Origin: Planctomycetota bacterium
GTDB lineage: Bacteria; Planctomycetota; UBA1135; GCA-002686595
DNA length: 64,000 nucleotides
Assembly: GCA_002686265.1 (NCBI GenBank)
Contig: NZBA01000005.1
Location: 4,888-68,887, forward strand
Reading direction: 5' to 3'
The notes under the pieces are model-generated. The model saw nothing but the letters and a program-made list of their open reading frames with translations. It was not told the origin of the DNA and ran no database searches. Every line of letters starts with the position of its first letter. Position 1 is the first letter of the stretch. Positions 42,269 through 51,301 of the stretch are shown one piece after another. A program made the position numbers and the translations under genes.

Positions 42269-44680
42269 ATGGCCAGGACGCGGATCCTCGTAAACGCCTT
42301 GCGCATCCTCCCTGGGGGCGTGGACATCTACCGCGACGAGCTCCTCGCCGGACTCGCTGGACGCTCCGACGTGGACCTGCTCGTGGCTTCGCGCGAGGAG
42401 TGGGCCGAGGACTCCCGCGCCCTCGGCGCGAGCGTCTGGTCGGTCAAGATGGCCCGCCCGCCCCTGGACAAGCTCCAGGAGCCCGTCCGGCTCGCTCGCT
42501 TGTGCCGCAGCCTCGAACCCGACCTGCTCCACACTCCCGCGAACCTGTTTCTGGGCGAAATCGCCTGCCCCCTCGTCGTCACCCTGCACGACCTCGGCTA
42601 CCGCCACCTCTCACTGGGCAAGCTGGCCAGCGCCTACCGCGACCGCTCGACCGCCTCGATGGTGGGCCGGGCGGCGGCGGTGATCTCGGTCAGCGAGCAC
42701 ACCGCCGAGCAGGTTCGGCTCCATCACCCCCCGGCGGCGGGGAAGCTCCACGTCGTGCGCAACGGCTACCGCGGTCCCGCCGAGCTGCCGCCGATCCGCT
42801 CCCACCGCCCCGACACGCCCTACCTCCTGGCCTTCGCCCATTGGCCCCACAAGAACCCCGCCGACGCCGTGCGCGCGCTGGGCCTGCTCGCTGTGAGGCA
42901 CCCCGACCTCGAGCTGCGCCTGATCGGCGCGCACCCCGAGGCCCTCGCGGCGGCGCGCCCCGCGGCGCGGGAGGAGGGGGTCGAGGGAGCCCTGCGGACT
43001 CCGGGCGTGGTCACCGACGAGGAGCTCTGGGAGCTCTACACGGGCGCCGAGGCGCTGCTCTTCCTCTCGGAGTACGAGGGCAGCGGCCTGCCCGTGTTGG
43101 AGGCCATGGCCTTGGGCTGTCCGGTAGTCGTGAGCGACCGCGGCGCCCTGCCCGAGACGGCCGCGGGCCACGCGGACGTCGTGGCCTTCGGCGACACGGA
43201 GGCGGCCGCCGACGCCGTCGCCCGACGCATGGCCGATCCCGTGGCATCGCGCGGCCGCCTGCTCGCCGCCCGCGAGCATGTCTCGCGCTTCACCTGGGCG
43301 CGCTGCATCGAGGAGACGATGGCCGTCTACCGGCAGGTCACGGCCCCAATCGGCGTCCAGCGCGGCGAGCGCGCTCCCGCCGAGCAGGGCTGGGTGGATC
43401 CCGCCTGGGCCTGGCCCGCGGACGTGCGCGCGATGCTGGACGAGTTGCGGGAGGCCTGCGACCACGACTCCCTGCGCAGCGCCCTGGTGACCGGGAGCGC
43501 TGCCCGCGGGGAGCTCGCGGTCGAGCAGGGCGCGGAGGGAACGCTCCTGCGCAGCGACGTCGAGCTCTACCTCGTGGCGGACGACGCAGAGCGCGCCCGC
43601 GCCGCCCTCGACCCCGCCTTGGCCGCCATCGAACGCCGCTACGTCGCGCGTTGGCCGCGCTTCCACGTGGACGTCTCGTACCTCAGGCCCGCGGACCTGC
43701 CGCGCCTGGAACCCTGGATCCGCCATTTCGAGCTGCAGCGCAACGCGCGCGTGCTGTGTGGAGAGGACCTGCGCCCGTCGCTCCCGGAGACGACCCTCGC
43801 GGATCTCGACTGGCGCGAGCTGAACGAGGTCTGCCTGTGGCGATCCCTCTCCTTGGTGCTCGGCCTGCCCGCGGCGTGGGTGCGCGGTGAAGAGGAGCTC
43901 GACCTCGAGCAGCGCCACGTCCTGGCCCGCAATCTGCTCGACGTCACTACCTGGGCATCTCCCGGCGGGGGGCGGATGTTGCCGTCGTTCGCCGAGCGTG
44001 TCGCCGCCTGGACCGCCGACGGTCCGCCGCGGGGGAGCGAGTCGCTGCGCCTGCCCTCCTCCGAGCTGCTCGCCGGCTGCGTTTCCTGTCGCAGTGACAG
44101 CGCCCGTCTGCCCGATGGCGAGCACCTGTTCGCCGCGGCTCTGGCCGCCTGGGAGGACGTGTGGGCCGTCGTCAGCGGCGAGGAGGAGTCGACTCATCCC
44201 GGCGGGGGCTTGGGCCTGCGGCGCCTGGACGTCGCCCGCCGTCTGCGGGCCGCCGGGCGCGTTCGGTCCCTGGGCGGCTCGGCCGCCGCCGAGGTACTCT
44301 CGGCGGGCCCCTTTCAGCCCGCGGCCCGCTGTGCCCTGGACTTGGCGCGGGCGGCGGAACGGTTGCGCGGAGGCAGCGACGCAGGGGAGCCGCTGGCGGC
44401 CGCGGCGCGTCTTCTGGGAGAGCCGGTGTGGGAGCGAGACACAGCTTCCTTCGTTGCGAGCACGAGCAAGAGCGTGAACGCGGGCGCGGGCGCCGGCCTC
44501 GGAGCCAGGGGCGCGGGGAGCCCGAGCGCGGGCCAAGGCGCGGACGGCGACACCCGCGAGCCCGCGACCGCGGCGGACCGCTGGTGCGGCTTGCGTCGCC
44601 GGCTCGCGCGCCTGGTCGAGCTGGCCCTGGCCCAGCCCCGCTGGAGTAGGTTGATCCCGAAAGGAGACCGTCAACAGTGA
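42269..44680 (+). CDS. GT4 glycosyltransferase fused to a nucleotidyltransferase-like domain
   Basis: An 803-residue two-part protein. Residues 1-370 are a GT4 glycosyltransferase: ILPGGVDIYRDELLAGL, VVTLHDLGYRHL, the NGYRGP linker, LLFLSEYEGSGLPVLEAMALGCPVVVSDRGALPE. From about 400 the sequence matches the minimal nucleotidyltransferase pattern: GSAARGE (from G409), then SDVELYLV with D430 and E432, and a third acidic residue in FHVDVSYL. A helical tail of about 200 residues and an Ala/Gly-rich linker follow. A GT fused to an NTase is unusual. It could nucleotidylate or sense a partner, or be a structural relic. ATG 42269 lies eight bases after the radical SAM stop. Confidence 0.8.
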   Translation: MARTRILVNALRILPGGVDIYRDELLAGLAGRSDVDLLVASREEWAEDSRALGASVWSVKMARPPLDKLQEPVRLARLCRSLEPDLLHTPANLFLGEIACPLVVTLHDLGYRHLSLGKLASAYRDRSTASMVGRAAAVISVSEHTAEQVRLHHPPAAGKLHVVRNGYRGPAELPPIRSHRPDTPYLLAFAHWPHKNPADAVRALGLLAVRHPDLELRLIGAHPEALAAARPAAREEGVEGALRTPGVVTDEELWELYTGAEALLFLSEYEGSGLPVLEAMALGCPVVVSDRGALPETAAGHADVVAFGDTEAAADAVARRMADPVASRGRLLAAREHVSRFTWARCIEETMAVYRQVTAPIGVQRGERAPAEQGWVDPAWAWPADVRAMLDELREACDHDSLRSALVTGSAARGELAVEQGAEGTLLRSDVELYLVADDAERARAALDPALAAIERRYVARWPRFHVDVSYLRPADLPRLEPWIRHFELQRNARVLCGEDLRPSLPETTLADLDWRELNEVCLWRSLSLVLGLPAAWVRGEEELDLEQRHVLARNLLDVTTWASPGGGRMLPSFAERVAAWTADGPPRGSESLRLPSSELLAGCVSCRSDSARLPDGEHLFAAALAAWEDVWAVVSGEEESTHPGGGLGLRRLDVARRLRAAGRVRSLGGSAAAEVLSAGPFQPAARCALDLARAAERLRGGSDAGEPLAAAARLLGEPVWERDTASFVASTSKSVNAGAGAGLGARGAGSPSAGQGADGDTREPATAADRWCGLRRRLARLVELALAQPRWSRLIPKGDRQQ

Positions 44681-45807
44681 GCGATCGTGTCCTGGTCTTC
44701 ATCGACGCCCTGCCCTACGGCGAGTGCGAGCGAGTTCGCGAGGCCGTGGGGGCCCTGCGCTTCGCCAGACCTGTGCAGCCGGGCTTTGGCTACAGCGTCA
44801 ACGTCAAGTCCGAGCTCTTCGCCGGCCTCAGCCCCGACGACGCGGGCTTTCTGAACGAGTGGACCCACCGCCCCGACGCGGGCTTCTTGCGTCTGCCCTT
44901 CGCACGGCTCCTCGAGCGCCTGGCCCCCGGCGGGAGTCTGCCCGGTCGCGTCCTGCGTCGAGTCCTCGGCCGCGCCTCGGGCGAGAACCTGCGCAACATT
45001 CCCCTGCATTTGCTCGCGCACCTCGATCGCTGGGGAGAGAACGCCTATGAGCGCGGGTACTCGCACCCCAACCTGTTCACCGAGCTGGGCGTCGAGCGGT
45101 TTCTGTACTCCGAGCACGGCGGGGACGAGGGGGCCTTGGGAGCCCTGCTCGCGCACCTCGCCGTGGCTCCTCCGGGCGCGCGGGCGTTTCTGGCGAACGC
45201 GCACCTCGACCACGTGATGCACGCCGACGGACTGGACACGCCGGCCTTCGAGGCTGCCCTGGAGGAGGTGTCACGCAGCCTGCGGGCGATTTGGGCCGCA
45301 CTGGAGGAGCGCGGGAACGACCCGGCCCTGTGCGTGGTTTCCGACCACGGCATGGCCGCGGTCGAGCGCACGGTCGAGGTCGATTTGGAGCGCGCGTTCT
45401 CTGGCGCGGGCCGCCGCTTCGGGTACTTCGTCGACGCGACGATGCTGCGCGTCTGGTGTGACGAGGCGGCCCTGCTCGGCGAGCTGCGGGGTCACCTCGA
45501 GTTCCTCGACCTGCCCGGGCGCATCCTCGCGCCGCAAGAGCGCCGGCGTTGGGGAGTCTCGAGCGAGGAGTTCGGCGACCTGTTGCTCCTGCTCGACGAG
45601 GGCGTGATGTTCGCGCCCAGCTTCATGGGGCGCGCCGCGGCGGCGGCCATGCACGGCTACCTGCCGTCCCTGGCGAGCCAGGAGGGCCTGCTCTGCGGAA
45701 GCGAGCCCCTGGCGGTGAGCGGGGCGGAGGGGGCCCTCGAGGCTCTCGCCGTCCACTCCGCCCTGCGCGCTCACTTCGAGGGCGCGGCGGCGGATCCGTC
45801 TCGCTGA
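44677..45807 (+). CDS. Type I phosphodiesterase / alkaline-phosphatase-superfamily protein
   Basis: A 376-residue protein of the nucleotide pyrophosphatase/phosphodiesterase type. It begins VLVFIDALPYGE (first metal Asp), has NVKSELFAGLSPDDAGFLNEW near the nucleophile region, and CVVSDHGMAAVERTVEVDL (metal-binding Asp-His). A late MHGYLPS supplies another His. There is no signal peptide, so it is probably cytoplasmic. GTG 44677 overlaps the previous stop and follows AAGGAG. In this cluster it may hydrolyse or transfer a phosphoryl group on a glycan intermediate, which is inference. Confidence 0.8.
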   Translation: MSDRVLVFIDALPYGECERVREAVGALRFARPVQPGFGYSVNVKSELFAGLSPDDAGFLNEWTHRPDAGFLRLPFARLLERLAPGGSLPGRVLRRVLGRASGENLRNIPLHLLAHLDRWGENAYERGYSHPNLFTELGVERFLYSEHGGDEGALGALLAHLAVAPPGARAFLANAHLDHVMHADGLDTPAFEAALEEVSRSLRAIWAALEERGNDPALCVVSDHGMAAVERTVEVDLERAFSGAGRRFGYFVDATMLRVWCDEAALLGELRGHLEFLDLPGRILAPQERRRWGVSSEEFGDLLLLLDEGVMFAPSFMGRAAAAAMHGYLPSLASQEGLLCGSEPLAVSGAEGALEALAVHSALRAHFEGAAADPSR

Positions 45808-45882
45808 TTCTCCGGCGCGGACCCCCTTGGCGCGGTAGGTTTCTACTGGGCGAGAATCCAGCTCGGGCCCACCGCCGCTTCC

Positions 45883-46716
45883 ATGATTCAGCGATCCAAG
45901 ATGCGAACAGAGCGCAGGCTGTCCCCCCCAGTACGGAGCGGATCCGAGCGCGGCGTGGAGGGCGAGCGTCCCGGCGGGCCGGTCGTCGGACAGATCCGCC
46001 CCTTGATGCCCGTGTCCCCCGAGGACGCGGCCGCGGACTGGACCCGGCTGGCGGCGGAGAACACGGCCTACCGCCGCTGGGGCGCGCGCCTGTTCGATAC
46101 TGGCTTGGCGCTCGCCCTCCTTCCGGCCGCCGCGCTCTTCTTCCTGCTCGCGGCCCTGATCAACGCCTTCGTCTTCCAGGATCCGCGCAAGGTCCTCTAC
46201 CGCCAGCGACGCATCGGCCGCCACGGCGTCGCCTTCACGACCCTGAAACTCCGCACCCTCGTCCCCAATGAGGAGGACGACTTCTCCGGCTGGCTGGGAG
46301 GGCAGGACCGCCAGCGCGTGACGGCCTTCGGGCGCTGGCTGCGCGCCTCACACCTCGACGAGCTTCCGCAGCTGGTGAACATCTTGCGGGGCGAGATGGC
46401 CTTCGTCGGCCCGCGTCCCGAGATGACCGAAGTCCACGCCTGGGCGGCAGAGCGCGTGGACCGGTTCCATCGCCGCCTGGCCGTCCGGCCCGGGCTGACC
46501 GGGGGCGCGCAGGTTAACTTGGGCTACGCCGAGGGAGAGGTCGCCGCCTACCGCGAGAAGCTGGCGGCGGACCTGCGCTGGATACGCTCGCGCAATCTGG
46601 CGACGGACCTTCGGATCATGGCCAGGACCCTCCCGTGGGTGCTGGCGGCCCGCGGCGACTCCCCGCAGGTGGAAGCGCGGGCCGACGGTGGGAGCCAGGA
46701 GTTCTCGGGGGCCTGA
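45883..46716 (+). CDS. Undecaprenyl-phosphate sugar-1-phosphate transferase
   Basis: A 277-residue initiating transferase (bacterial sugar transferase, PF02397). One hydrophobic hairpin (FDTGLALALLPAAALFFLLAALIN) is followed by the catalytic domain: VLYRQRRIGRHGVAFTTLKLRTL, RWLRASHLDELPQLVNILRGEMAFVGPRPEM, and VRPGLTGGAQVNLGYAE. These are the diagnostic Arg/Asp-Glu motifs. It would load the first sugar phosphate onto undecaprenyl phosphate. The N-terminus is uncertain: ATG 45883 is used, but ATG 45901 or 46006 would also keep the domain intact. Confidence 0.9.
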   Translation: MIQRSKMRTERRLSPPVRSGSERGVEGERPGGPVVGQIRPLMPVSPEDAAADWTRLAAENTAYRRWGARLFDTGLALALLPAAALFFLLAALINAFVFQDPRKVLYRQRRIGRHGVAFTTLKLRTLVPNEEDDFSGWLGGQDRQRVTAFGRWLRASHLDELPQLVNILRGEMAFVGPRPEMTEVHAWAAERVDRFHRRLAVRPGLTGGAQVNLGYAEGEVAAYREKLAADLRWIRSRNLATDLRIMARTLPWVLAARGDSPQVEARADGGSQEFSGA

Positions 46717-46721
46717 GCGTG

Positions 46722-46756
46722 GCGGGCGAAAACCCGCATCCCGAGGGCGGTTTTTT
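46722..46756 (+). terminator. Rho-independent-type terminator after the sugar transferase
   Basis: GCGGG/CCCGC hairpin (46722-46737), overlapping a second possible stem (AACC..GGTT), is followed by six T residues at 46751-46756. It starts six bases after the stop codon. Confidence 0.45.
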
Positions 46757-46835
46757 CGCGCCTCGGCGCTCCGAGGGGGCTTCAATGGCGCGGTGCACCT
46801 CGCCCGCCCCCGGAGGGGTCCTCTTCGTCGAGCCC

Positions 46836-47561
46836 ATGACGCACGAGTCCAACCGCCTTCGCGCCTCCCGACTGCCGGCGCGCCTCGCCCTCTGCCTGCT
46901 GGCTCTGGCGGCCTGCGCGTCGCCTCCCCCGCCGCGGGCCACGACCGACCTCGACACGCGCAGTCGCACGGTTTCCTGGTCGCCCCTGACCCTTGGCCCC
47001 AACGACGTCGTGCGTGTGGAAGTTCACCGACGCCCGGAGGTCTCGACGCCGCCCGACGGCGTGCGGATCGCCGCCGACGGCACCATCCGGCTGCCGCTGA
47101 TCGGCGCGGTCAACCTGATGGGGCGCACGGTCGGCGAGGCCACCGACTTGCTCGAGGAAGCCCTCGCCGTCTACTTCCGCCACCCCTCCGCGATCGTCTC
47201 CGTGGTTGAGCACGGATCGAAGCGGTTCTACGTCACCGGCCAGGTGCGTGCTCCGGGCCCGAAGGTCATGGACCGGCCGCTGACTCTCTTGGAGGGGCTC
47301 TCCTACGGCGGCGAGGTGCTCTCCGGTGCGGATCGCGCGGACGTCGTCGTCTTGCGCCGTCACGGCGAGGAGGTGGAGGTGATTCCCTTCGACACCCTCA
47401 CGCCCGGCGCCGACGCCCTGGTACAGCTCCTGCCCGACGATGTGATCTTCGTCCCGCTCTCGCGCACCGGCCGCTTCAGCGAGGACGTCCTGCCCGTCTT
47501 GCAGGGGGTCGGATTCACCGCCTCTCAGCTGACGACCCTGGACGTGCTCGTCTTCGATTGA
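46836..47561 (+). CDS. Wza-type polysaccharide export lipoprotein
   Basis: A 241-residue outer-membrane polysaccharide export protein. ATG 46836 gives a signal peptide ending in a lipobox (LLALAAC). The Poly_export domain follows: LGPNDVVRVEVHRRPEVSTPPDGVRIAADGTIRLPLIGAVNLMGRTVGEATDLLEEAL, then KRFYVTGQVRAPGPKVMDRPLTLLEGLSYGGEVL (SLBB-like), and LLPDDVIFVPLS. Compared with Wza it is short, with one SLBB domain. In-frame starts at 46635 and 46785 exist, but they put extra residues before the signal. Confidence 0.88.
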   Translation: MTHESNRLRASRLPARLALCLLALAACASPPPPRATTDLDTRSRTVSWSPLTLGPNDVVRVEVHRRPEVSTPPDGVRIAADGTIRLPLIGAVNLMGRTVGEATDLLEEALAVYFRHPSAIVSVVEHGSKRFYVTGQVRAPGPKVMDRPLTLLEGLSYGGEVLSGADRADVVVLRRHGEEVEVIPFDTLTPGADALVQLLPDDVIFVPLSRTGRFSEDVLPVLQGVGFTASQLTTLDVLVFD

Positions 47562-47568
47562 GCTTCCC

Positions 47569-50313
47569 GTGGTTTCTCCTCCCGCAGAACGAGGACCGAC
47601 GGCCGAGGAGTCGCCCCTAGGGCTCTCCGAGCTGGCCGGCGTCCTCAACCGCAGCCGCTGGAGCATCCTGGCGACGGGATTGCTCACGCTCCTGATCGCG
47701 ACCGGCGTGCTCGCGACGAGCGAGCCGCTCTACCGCGCGTCGGCCACTCTGGTGCTCGAGGCGGCGCGTCCGTCGGGGAACCAGAGCGATCCGCTTCCAG
47801 GCCTCGAGACGGCGCCGCGCGTCGAGGACGAGCTCTCCGTGTTGCTCTCGCGCCCCCTGGCGAGCATGACGGCCAGCGCTCCCGCGGACCCGTCCTTGCC
47901 CGAGGTTCTCTTCCGCCCGACCGAACCCGATCAGCTGCGCCTTGGGGAGGTGACGCGGCTCGGCTTGGAGGCGCTCGTCGAGCCCTACGATCTGTGCGTC
48001 CTGCCCGGCATCCGGCGCCGAATCTCCGGCGAAGCCCTGCCGCCGCATCGCCTCTACGCCACGGTGCGCTCGGCGGACGCGGATTCGCCCGGCAGCGTGC
48101 GCGTGCGCTTCGTCTCCGAAGACGAGGTGGAATTCTCCACCCCCGGCCCCCTGCGCATGTGGCACGCCGACGTGAAACCCTCGGTTGCCTATGCCTTCGG
48201 CGAGCCGGTCGCCTACCGCGGGCTCGTGCTCGAGTTGGGCGCGGTGGGCGAGTACGTGGGCAAGTCGTATCTCGTGCGGCGCTCGGGGAGCCAGACGGCG
48301 GTCAACGGCCTGATGGCCCGCACTACCGCCCGGGAGGTGCGCAGGGAATCGCGGGCCATCGAGCTCACGGTCACCGACTGTGACCCGCGGCGCGCCGCGG
48401 AGAGCGCCAATGCGCTGTGTCGCAACTACTTGATCCGCAGCATCGAGCTGGGGCGCCGGCGGGCCGGCTTGTCCCTGGCGTTCCTCGATGAACGTATCCA
48501 GACCCAGCGTGAGGAGCTCGCGCGGGCCGAGGAGGAGATCGTGGCGCTTCGGGCGCGCCATCCCGAGACGATCGACGTCACCGCTTCAGCGGCCGCGAGC
48601 ATCGCGAGCATCTCCGCCTTCGAGGTCGAGCGTGCGCGGACCCAGCTGGATGCGGGCGCCCTCGGTCTGGCGATCGAGCAGCTGGATGCGGGCGATCGCG
48701 GAGCTCTGGCGCGGCTAGACCGCAAGTTGCCCGACCTCGTTTCGCTCACCTACATCGACGAGATCGGCCGTCTGTCCGCCGAGCGGCTGCAGCTCGACCG
48801 GGCCGACGCGGGCCGCTACCAGGGGAAGCTGCAGGACGAGGTAACGCGCCTGCGGAATCTGGTCGACGAAGCCGCTCTGCTCGAGGACGGCGTGTGGCGT
48901 GCGGTGGAGGGGTTCGCCGCCGGGGGAATCGCGGCCGCCGCGGGGCTCGACACCGCCGTCTTGGATGCCCTGGGTGATCCGGGGACCGTCACCCTGCTCG
49001 CCCGTTTGGCACAGGCCGACGCCGAGCTCGCCGCCCTCTCGGGCGAGCTCACCGAACAGCCCCCGCGCACCCTGGAGCTCGCCGAGGGCAGGGCCGAGCT
49101 GGTCCGGCGGCTCTCCGCCGAGCTGCGCTCCCTGCACGCCGGCCTCGGGCGCAACACGGCCAACTACCGCTCTTTGCTGGGCGCCTACGAGGGGATGCTC
49201 GAGGCCTTGCCGGGCAAGGAGCGCGAGGCGATCGACGCGGCTCTGGCGGGCCTCGTCTCACGCGTGCGCGGGAACCTGGCCAGTCAGCGAGAGGGGACCT
49301 TGGCGCGCGAGCGGGCCCTCGACCTGCGCATCGCGGCGTTGGAGGCCGATCTGGGCAACCTGCCTGTCCACGAGCGAGAGCTGGCGGACCCCCTTCGGCG
49401 CCAGCGCACTCACACCGAGCTCCTGGCTTTCCTCGCCGGTGCGCGCGAGGAGGCGGACCTGGCCCTCGCGGCCGCCGTGCCGACCGCCGTCCTGGTCAGC
49501 CCTGCGATGCCCCCCCAGGACCGCCGCTCCCCGCGCGTCGGTTTGACCTTGGCCTTCAGCCTTCTCCTGGGTCTGTTCCTCGGAGCGGGCCTGGCCTTTG
49601 CTCGGGCGAGCTTGCGGAGTGTCGTGGGAGACTCCGAGTCGGCCGAGCTCGCCACGGGCCTGTCTTGTCTGGGGACTCTGCCCCCCGCGAGCGCGAGAGC
49701 CGGCGCGGCCTTGCCCACACCGGCGACGATCCTCGCCAGTCCGGCGGTTTCCGCCTTGCGCGTCATCCAGGCCAACCTGCGCCACGGCCTGGAAAGCGGG
49801 GACGCGGTTCACAGCTTGGCGGTGGCCTCCTGCACCCCCGGTTCCGCTCGCAGCTTGGCCTGCTTGGGTCTCGCGTCGGTGTTTGCCGGTCGGGACTCAC
49901 GCGTGCTGCTCGTGGACGCCGACTCCGAGGGAGCGCGCTTGCAGCGTTGCGCCGGCGTCGAAGCGAGACCCGGTTTGGAGGAAGTCCTGCGCGGGGAGGA
50001 CTCCTGGCGCGAGTGCGTGCACGCGACCGACTGCGAGGGTCTCGACCTGCTCTGTGTCGGTCGAGGTGGGGCTCTGCCGGCGGCCGAGGCTCTGCGCGCC
50101 CTGCTCGATGAGCTCGCGGAGCGCTACGACCTGGTCGTCTTCGATTTGCCGGCGCTCAGTACCTCCGCCCACGCCCACGCCCTCGGCGGGGTCTTCGACG
50201 CCTTGATCCTGACCGTGGTCGGCGGGGTTGTCGCTCCCCGCGACCTTGCCCTCGAGGTGCGCCGTCTCGAGGGCGCCGGGGTCCGCCTGGCCGGGCTGGT
50301 GTTCAGCGCCTAG
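47569..50313 (+). CDS. Wzc-like chain-length protein with degenerate BY-kinase domain
   Basis: A 914-residue protein. An N-terminal transmembrane segment (SILATGLLTLLIATGVLA) starts the Wzz-type periplasmic domain. A long coiled-coil region (about 290-640) follows, then a second transmembrane segment (LTLAFSLLLGLFLGAGLAFA) and a cytoplasmic P-loop domain. In that domain Walker A reads CTPGSARS (755-762) where active BY-kinases have xPGEGKS/T, so the ATP-binding Lys is missing. Walker A' VDAD (782-785) and Walker B DLVVFDLP remain. There is no Tyr cluster at the C-terminus. It should control chain length and export but probably cannot phosphorylate. GTG start, eight bases after the Wza-like gene. 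Confidence 0.85.
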   Translation: MVSPPAERGPTAEESPLGLSELAGVLNRSRWSILATGLLTLLIATGVLATSEPLYRASATLVLEAARPSGNQSDPLPGLETAPRVEDELSVLLSRPLASMTASAPADPSLPEVLFRPTEPDQLRLGEVTRLGLEALVEPYDLCVLPGIRRRISGEALPPHRLYATVRSADADSPGSVRVRFVSEDEVEFSTPGPLRMWHADVKPSVAYAFGEPVAYRGLVLELGAVGEYVGKSYLVRRSGSQTAVNGLMARTTAREVRRESRAIELTVTDCDPRRAAESANALCRNYLIRSIELGRRRAGLSLAFLDERIQTQREELARAEEEIVALRARHPETIDVTASAAASIASISAFEVERARTQLDAGALGLAIEQLDAGDRGALARLDRKLPDLVSLTYIDEIGRLSAERLQLDRADAGRYQGKLQDEVTRLRNLVDEAALLEDGVWRAVEGFAAGGIAAAAGLDTAVLDALGDPGTVTLLARLAQADAELAALSGELTEQPPRTLELAEGRAELVRRLSAELRSLHAGLGRNTANYRSLLGAYEGMLEALPGKEREAIDAALAGLVSRVRGNLASQREGTLARERALDLRIAALEADLGNLPVHERELADPLRRQRTHTELLAFLAGAREEADLALAAAVPTAVLVSPAMPPQDRRSPRVGLTLAFSLLLGLFLGAGLAFARASLRSVVGDSESAELATGLSCLGTLPPASARAGAALPTPATILASPAVSALRVIQANLRHGLESGDAVHSLAVASCTPGSARSLACLGLASVFAGRDSRVLLVDADSEGARLQRCAGVEARPGLEEVLRGEDSWRECVHATDCEGLDLLCVGRGGALPAAEALRALLDELAERYDLVVFDLPALSTSAHAHALGGVFDALILTVVGGVVAPRDLALEVRRLEGAGVRLAGLVFSA

Positions 50314-51301
50314 TCGGGGTGCCGGCGGCGGCGGCGATGACCTGCTCGCGGACCCAGGCGTAGGTGCTCTCCAGGCCCTTGCGCAGGGGCGTGGAGGGCT
50401 CCCAGTCCAGGAGGGAGCGGATCAGGGAGTTGTCGCTGTTGCGGCCCCAGACGCCCTTGGGCGTGTCGAGCAGGTGGACGCGTTCGAGCTTCACCCCGGC
50501 GATGTCCTCGATGAGGTCGGCTAGGCCGTTGATCGTGACGAGTTCGCTGGAGCCGAGGTTGAGGGGCTCGGTGACGTCGGAGCGCATGATGCGTTCGATG
50601 CCGTCGATGCAGTCGTCGATGTAGGTGAAGCTGCGTGTCCGCGTCCCGTCGCCCCAGATCTCGATCGATCCTCCCTCGAAGGCGGTGGCTTCGGCGATCT
50701 TGCGGCACAGGGCGGCCGGGGCTTTCTCGCGGCCTCCGCGCCAGGTTCCGACGGGTCCGTAGACGTTGTGGAAGCGGGCGATGCGCGTTTCGAGGCCGAA
50801 GTCCTCGCGGAAGTGGCGGCACATGCGCTCGGAGAAGAGCTTCTCCCAGCCGTAGCCGTCCTCGGGCATCGCCGGGTAGGCGTCCGCCTCGCGCAGGGCC
50901 GTGACGTCGGGGCTGTCTTGTTTCTCGGCGTTGTAGACGCAGGCGCTCGATGAGTAGAAGAAGCGCTCGACCCCGGCCGCCGCCGCGGCTTGCAGCATGT
51001 GCGTCGTGATCAAGGAGCTCAACATGCACAGGCCCTTGTTGTTTTCGATGAAGCCCATGCCGCCCATGTCGGCGGCGAGGCAGTAGACCTCGCGCGCGCC
51101 GGCGCAGGCGCGCTCGCAGGCCTCCTTCAGGCGCAGATCGAGCTGGAGGTTCTCGGCTTTCTCGAAGACCTGTTCCCATTCGTCGAGGGGCTTGATGTCC
51201 ACGCTGCGCACGGGACCGATCCCTCGCTCGAGCAGGGCTCCGGCCAGGTGTCCGCCGATGAAGCCGCCGCCTCCGGCGACTACGGTTGTCTCGTATCCCA
51301 T
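50303..51301 (-). CDS. GDP-mannose 3,5-epimerase-like NAD-dependent sugar epimerase
   Basis: A 332-residue extended SDR enzyme. NAD-binding GGGGFIGG (10-17) opens the protein. The segment CLAADMGGMGFIENNKG and then FFYSSSACVYNAEKQ closely follow GDP-mannose 3,5-epimerase (GME). The catalytic Tyr-Lys pair is in GYGWEKLFSERM. RFHNVYGPVGTWRGGREKAPAALCRK is also GME-like. GME makes GDP-L-galactose/gulose precursors. It faces the Wzc-like gene tail to tail with an 11-base overlap and likely supplies an activated sugar to the cluster. Related UDP-sugar epimerases cannot be excluded. Confidence 0.85.
   Translation of the reverse strand: MGYETTVVAGGGGFIGGHLAGALLERGIGPVRSVDIKPLDEWEQVFEKAENLQLDLRLKEACERACAGAREVYCLAADMGGMGFIENNKGLCMLSSLITTHMLQAAAAAGVERFFYSSSACVYNAEKQDSPDVTALREADAYPAMPEDGYGWEKLFSERMCRHFREDFGLETRIARFHNVYGPVGTWRGGREKAPAALCRKIAEATAFEGGSIEIWGDGTRTRSFTYIDDCIDGIERIMRSDVTEPLNLGSSELVTINGLADLIEDIAGVKLERVHLLDTPKGVWGRNSDNSLIRSLLDWEPSTPLRKGLESTYAWVREQVIAAAAGTPTRR

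Noticed and set aside
44321-44580. Ala/Gly-rich run at the end of the GT-NTase protein as a repeat array
   Set aside because: It is low-complexity coding sequence with no regular period.
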